A stretch of DNA of 33,799 nucleotides from CAMFTQ01 sp051881615 (lineage in GTDB: Bacteria > Bacillota > Clostridia > Oscillospirales > Acutalibacteraceae), in contig JBJEQF010000027.1 of the NCBI GenBank assembly GCA_051881615.1, forward strand, positions 1-33,799, given 5' to 3'. The translations under genes and the position numbers were made by a program. The first letter of the stretch is position 1. Each line of letters begins with the position of its first letter. This document shows positions 31,330-33,799 of this stretch, in pieces. Under the pieces are notes generated by a model, which was given only the letters and a program-made list of their open reading frames with translations, ran no database searches and was not told the DNA's origin.

Positions 31330-33261
31330 TCAGCCGTTTTCTCTTGTGTAGTTGAGCAGACCGCCTGCAAGGATAATAGCCTTTGTTCTGTCTGTCAACT
31401 CACACTTAGCAGTGATTTTTGCGCCTGTTGTCTTGTTCTCTACAACAACATCGCCACCCTCTGCAATAATTTTCTTAACGTCAGGCATAACAATTTCATC
31501 ACCCAAAGAAATCAGGTCGTAATCAGCCTCGTTTTCAAAGGTAAGCGGCAAAATACCTGCGTTGATGAGGTTGCTTCTGTGAATACGTGCAAAGCTCTTA
31601 ACAAGAACAGCCTTAACGCCTAAGTAAAGAGGAGCAAGAGCTGCGTGTTCACGTGATGAGCCCTGACCGTAGTTTACGCCGCCGACAATAATGCTTGAGC
31701 CTAAAAGTTTTGCACGTTCGGGGAATTCCTTGTCGCATACTGTGAAGCAGTGCTGTGAGATAGCCGGGATATTTGAACGAAGCGGAAGAATTTTTGCGCC
31801 TGCCGGCATAATGTGGTCTGTTGTGATGTTGTCTCCGACCTTTAATGCACAGCTTGCGTTGATTGTTTCCTCTAATGGCTTTGTAACAGGGAAAGGCTTG
31901 ATGTTCGGACCTCTTAATACCTCTACGCTGTCCATCTCCTCAACGGGAGCAGGCGGTGTTACCATATTGTCGTTTATGAGGAACTTTTCTGGAAGCTCGA
32001 TAGTAACAGGCTCTAAAACTGTAGTAGGATCTGTAAATACGCCTGTCAGAGCAGAAACTGCGGCAGTTTCGGGAGAAACAAGGTAAATCTGACCGTCGGC
32101 AGTACCGCTTCTGCCCTCAAAGTTGCGGTTAAAGGTTCTCAGTGAAATACCATGGCTGTTCGGTGACTGTCCCATACCGATGCAGGGACCGCAGGCACAT
32201 TCAAGTATTCTTGCACCTGCTGCGATTAAATCGCCCAATGCGCCGTTTAATGCGAGCATATTGTAAACCTGCTTGCTGCCCGGAGCGATTGCAAGCGATA
32301 CGTCAGGGTGAACCGTCTTGCCCTTTAAGATAGCCGCTACTCTCATAAGGTCAAGGTAGCTTGAGTTTGTGCAGGAGCCGATGCAGACCTGATCGATTTT
32401 CTGCTTACCGATTTCCTCAATAGTCTTTACGTTGTCAGGACTGTGAGGGCAAGCTGCCATCGGCTTTAAAGCAGAAAGGTCAATGTCGATAACCTCATCA
32501 TAAACAGCGTCAGCGTCAGGTGAAAGCTCTGTGTAGTCCTCTTCACGTCCCTGAGCTTTTAAGAATTCTCTTGTGATTTCGTCAGAGGGGAAGATAGATG
32601 TAGTAGCGCCAAGCTCTGCGCCCATATTTGTAATTGTAGCTCTCTCGGGTACAGTCAGAGTTTTTACACCCTCACCGCCGTACTCAACGATTTTGCCTAC
32701 GCCACCCTTAACAGACATAATTCTTAAAACCTCAAGAATAACGTCCTTGGCAGATACCCACGGTCTTAATGCACCGCTTAGGTTTACTCTTACCATTTTA
32801 GGCATTGTGATGTAGTATGCGCCGCCGCCCATAGCAACGGCAACGTCAAGACCGCCTGCACCCATAGCAAGCATACCTATACCGCCGCCTGTTGGTGTGT
32901 GGCTGTCAGAGCCGATAAGAGTTTTGCCCGGCTTGCCGAAGCGTTCAAGATGAACCTGATGGCATATACCGTTGCCGGGACGAGAAAAATAAATACCGTG
33001 CTTTTTGCAGACTGTCTGAATAAAGCGGTGATCGTCGGCATTTTCAAAGCCTGTCTGAAGTGTGTTGTGGTCAATGTAGGCAACGCTTTTCTCTGTTTTT
33101 ACTCTGTCAACACCCATAGCCTCAAATTCAAGATAAGCCATAGTGCCTGTTGCGTCCTGAGTAAGCGTCTGGTCAATTTTAAGGCCGATGTCTGTGCCTA
33201 CAGTCATCTCACCCGAAACAAGATGCTCCTTGATGATTTTTTGCGCTAATGTGTAGCCCAT
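31330..33261 (-). CDS. acn: Aconitate hydratase
   Basis: 643 aa. Isomerises citrate and isocitrate with a [4Fe-4S] cluster. Cluster cysteines are in CIGSCTNSS and CGPCIG. The substrate motifs DSHTPTGGG and GQGSSREHAALAP are present; the latter is in the C-terminal swivel domain fused in the same chain. The length is that of the short monomeric mitochondrial or Aquifex-like group, not AcnA/AcnB of E. coli. The ATG at 33261 has AGGAGG upstream. The frame continues to 33414, but those codons overlap the promoter and encode an implausible Tyr/Phe-rich start. First gene of the acn-icd operon; citrate synthase is not in the window. Confidence 0.96.
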   Translation of the reverse strand: MGYTLAQKIIKEHLVSGEMTVGTDIGLKIDQTLTQDATGTMAYLEFEAMGVDRVKTEKSVAYIDHNTLQTGFENADDHRFIQTVCKKHGIYFSRPGNGICHQVHLERFGKPGKTLIGSDSHTPTGGGIGMLAMGAGGLDVAVAMGGGAYYITMPKMVRVNLSGALRPWVSAKDVILEVLRIMSVKGGVGKIVEYGGEGVKTLTVPERATITNMGAELGATTSIFPSDEITREFLKAQGREEDYTELSPDADAVYDEVIDIDLSALKPMAACPHSPDNVKTIEEIGKQKIDQVCIGSCTNSSYLDLMRVAAILKGKTVHPDVSLAIAPGSKQVYNMLALNGALGDLIAAGARILECACGPCIGMGQSPNSHGISLRTFNRNFEGRSGTADGQIYLVSPETAAVSALTGVFTDPTTVLEPVTIELPEKFLINDNMVTPPAPVEEMDSVEVLRGPNIKPFPVTKPLEETINASCALKVGDNITTDHIMPAGAKILPLRSNIPAISQHCFTVCDKEFPERAKLLGSSIIVGGVNYGQGSSREHAALAPLYLGVKAVLVKSFARIHRSNLINAGILPLTFENEADYDLISLGDEIVMPDVKKIIAEGGDVVVENKTTGAKITAKCELTDRTKAIILAGGLLNYTRENG

Positions 33262-33348
33262 TATAATTCCTCCTAACATTTCACACCGCCGAATTAGACG
33301 GCACAGCAAAGCTGACTTTTCATAATATAAATGTATAAATACAAGCAC

Positions 33349-33377
33349 ATTATATAATAAAATCGAAAAAATGTAAA
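33349..33377 (-). promoter_or_regulatory. Promoter of the acn-icd operon
   Basis: Reading leftward: -35 TTTACA (33377-33372), 17-bp spacer, -10 TATAAT (33354-33349). The leader of about 80 bases holds a small GCCG/CGGC hairpin near 33286-33302. The remaining 33378-33534 is AT-rich with no gene. Confidence 0.8.
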
Positions 33378-33534
33378 GCATAATAGATATGAATATGAAT
33401 AAAAAAGCGTACAATAAGCTATAAACAATTTGGCAGAAATATTTTTATATTGCCGAAAAACAAAGCGCATATAAAAGGCAAAGGTTATGAAAATATACAT
33501 TTAAAGAATTTTTTAAAAAAATCTGCGTAAACTA

Positions 33535-33562
33535 TTGACAATACAAAAAATGGTGATATAAT
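33535..33562 (+). promoter_or_regulatory. Consensus promoter for tRNA-Gln
   Basis: Perfect -35 TTGACA (33535-33540), 16-bp spacer, perfect -10 TATAAT (33557-33562), 17 bases before the tRNA. Confidence 0.88.
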
Positions 33563-33579
33563 ATTTGATGTTGCAGCGA

Positions 33580-33653
33580 TGCGGAATTGTGTAAGGGTAG
33601 CACAGCAGACTCTGACTCTGTTTGTATGGGTTCGAATCCTATTTCCGCAGCCA
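33580..33653 (+). tRNA. tRNA-Gln (CUG)
   Basis: Acceptor TGCGGAA (33580-33586) pairs with TTCCGCA (33643-33649), discriminator G33650, CCA encoded. The anticodon stem GCAGA/TCTGT holds loop CTCTGAC, anticodon CTG. Confidence 0.94.
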
Positions 33654-33661
33654 TAGCAGAG

Positions 33662-33695
33662 GGTTCCGATGGCATGTGCGATCGGAACCTTTTTT
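33662..33695 (+). terminator. Terminator between tRNA-Gln and tRNA-Pro
   Basis: GGTTCCGAT (33662-33670) pairs with ATCGGAACC (33681-33689), followed by six T. Confidence 0.9.
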
Positions 33696-33722
33696 ACACA
33701 GACAGTAAAAGTGAATATAAAC

Positions 33723-33799
33723 CGAGATGTGGCTCAGTTTGGTAGAGCGCTGCGTTCGGGACGCAGAAGCCGCAGGTTCAAATCCTGTCATCTCGACCA
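33723..33799 (+). tRNA. tRNA-Pro (CGG)
   Basis: Acceptor CGAGATG (33723-33729) pairs with CATCTCG (33789-33795), discriminator A, CCA to the last base of the window. The anticodon stem CTGCG/CGCAG holds loop TTCGGGA, anticodon CGG. No promoter is clear between it and the preceding terminator. Confidence 0.95.

Noticed and set aside
33262..33414. N-terminal extension of aconitase
   Set aside because: It overlaps the promoter (33349-33377), and AGGAGG sits before the ATG at 33261, where the family sequence begins.

Overview
The window looks like the chromosome of a low-GC, anaerobic gut or rumen Clostridium-class bacterium, most likely Ruminococcaceae. The support is the SCIFF peptide/maturase pair typical of Clostridia, two secreted proteins ending in type I dockerins, a CotH-domain giant with starch-binding-like modules, and very AT-rich intergenic DNA with consensus sigma-A promoters. 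A Ruminococcus bromii-like (amylosome-forming) host would fit, but that is inference. A run of exactly 100 N inside a coding tandem repeat (25997-26096) and a tRNA cut by the left edge show that this is a draft assembly.

Layout. 1-660: a cut tRNA-Lys, tRNA-Gln(UUG) and an array of miniature hairpins. 665-3244: scfA (SCIFF precursor), scfB (radical-SAM maturase) and an amidohydrolase. 3318-6550: mostly leftward genes, namely a TauE/SafE-type permease, a DUF2804 protein and two small conserved proteins, with one small rightward exported protein between them. 7067-8569: a phosphohexomutase. 8704-10973 (leftward): a secreted dockerin protein and a membrane-anchored LytM/M23 protein. 11262-14396: a carbohydrate ABC transporter (binding lipoprotein and two permeases, no ATPase). 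14548-15180 (leftward): a cytidylate-kinase-like protein.

15401-29329 is the most distinctive part. A strong promoter drives a structured, possibly pseudoknotted leader, then a 2,835-residue secreted CotH/Ig/carbohydrate-binding protein, then a 39-residue peptide that ordinary gene calling would miss. Next come a leucine-rich-repeat protein with a Thr/Pro linker and dockerin, and a tight four-gene cassette: HPr-kinase-like ATPase, PqqD-like protein, S24/S26-type peptidase and PF14907-type nucleotidyltransferase. Cassettes of this composition are associated with ribosomally made, modified peptides, but no radical SAM enzyme, cyclase or transporter is present. My working hypothesis is that the cassette processes the 39-residue peptide or a peptide like it.

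29376-33261 (leftward): aconitase and isocitrate dehydrogenase form one operon (the oxidative branch to 2-oxoglutarate), followed by the redox repressor Rex. The window ends with tRNA-Gln(CUG) and tRNA-Pro(CGG). Strong hairpin terminators separate most units. Several also lie inside operons (after scfA, after the sugar-binding protein, and before the M23 gene), which suggests planned differences in dosage.
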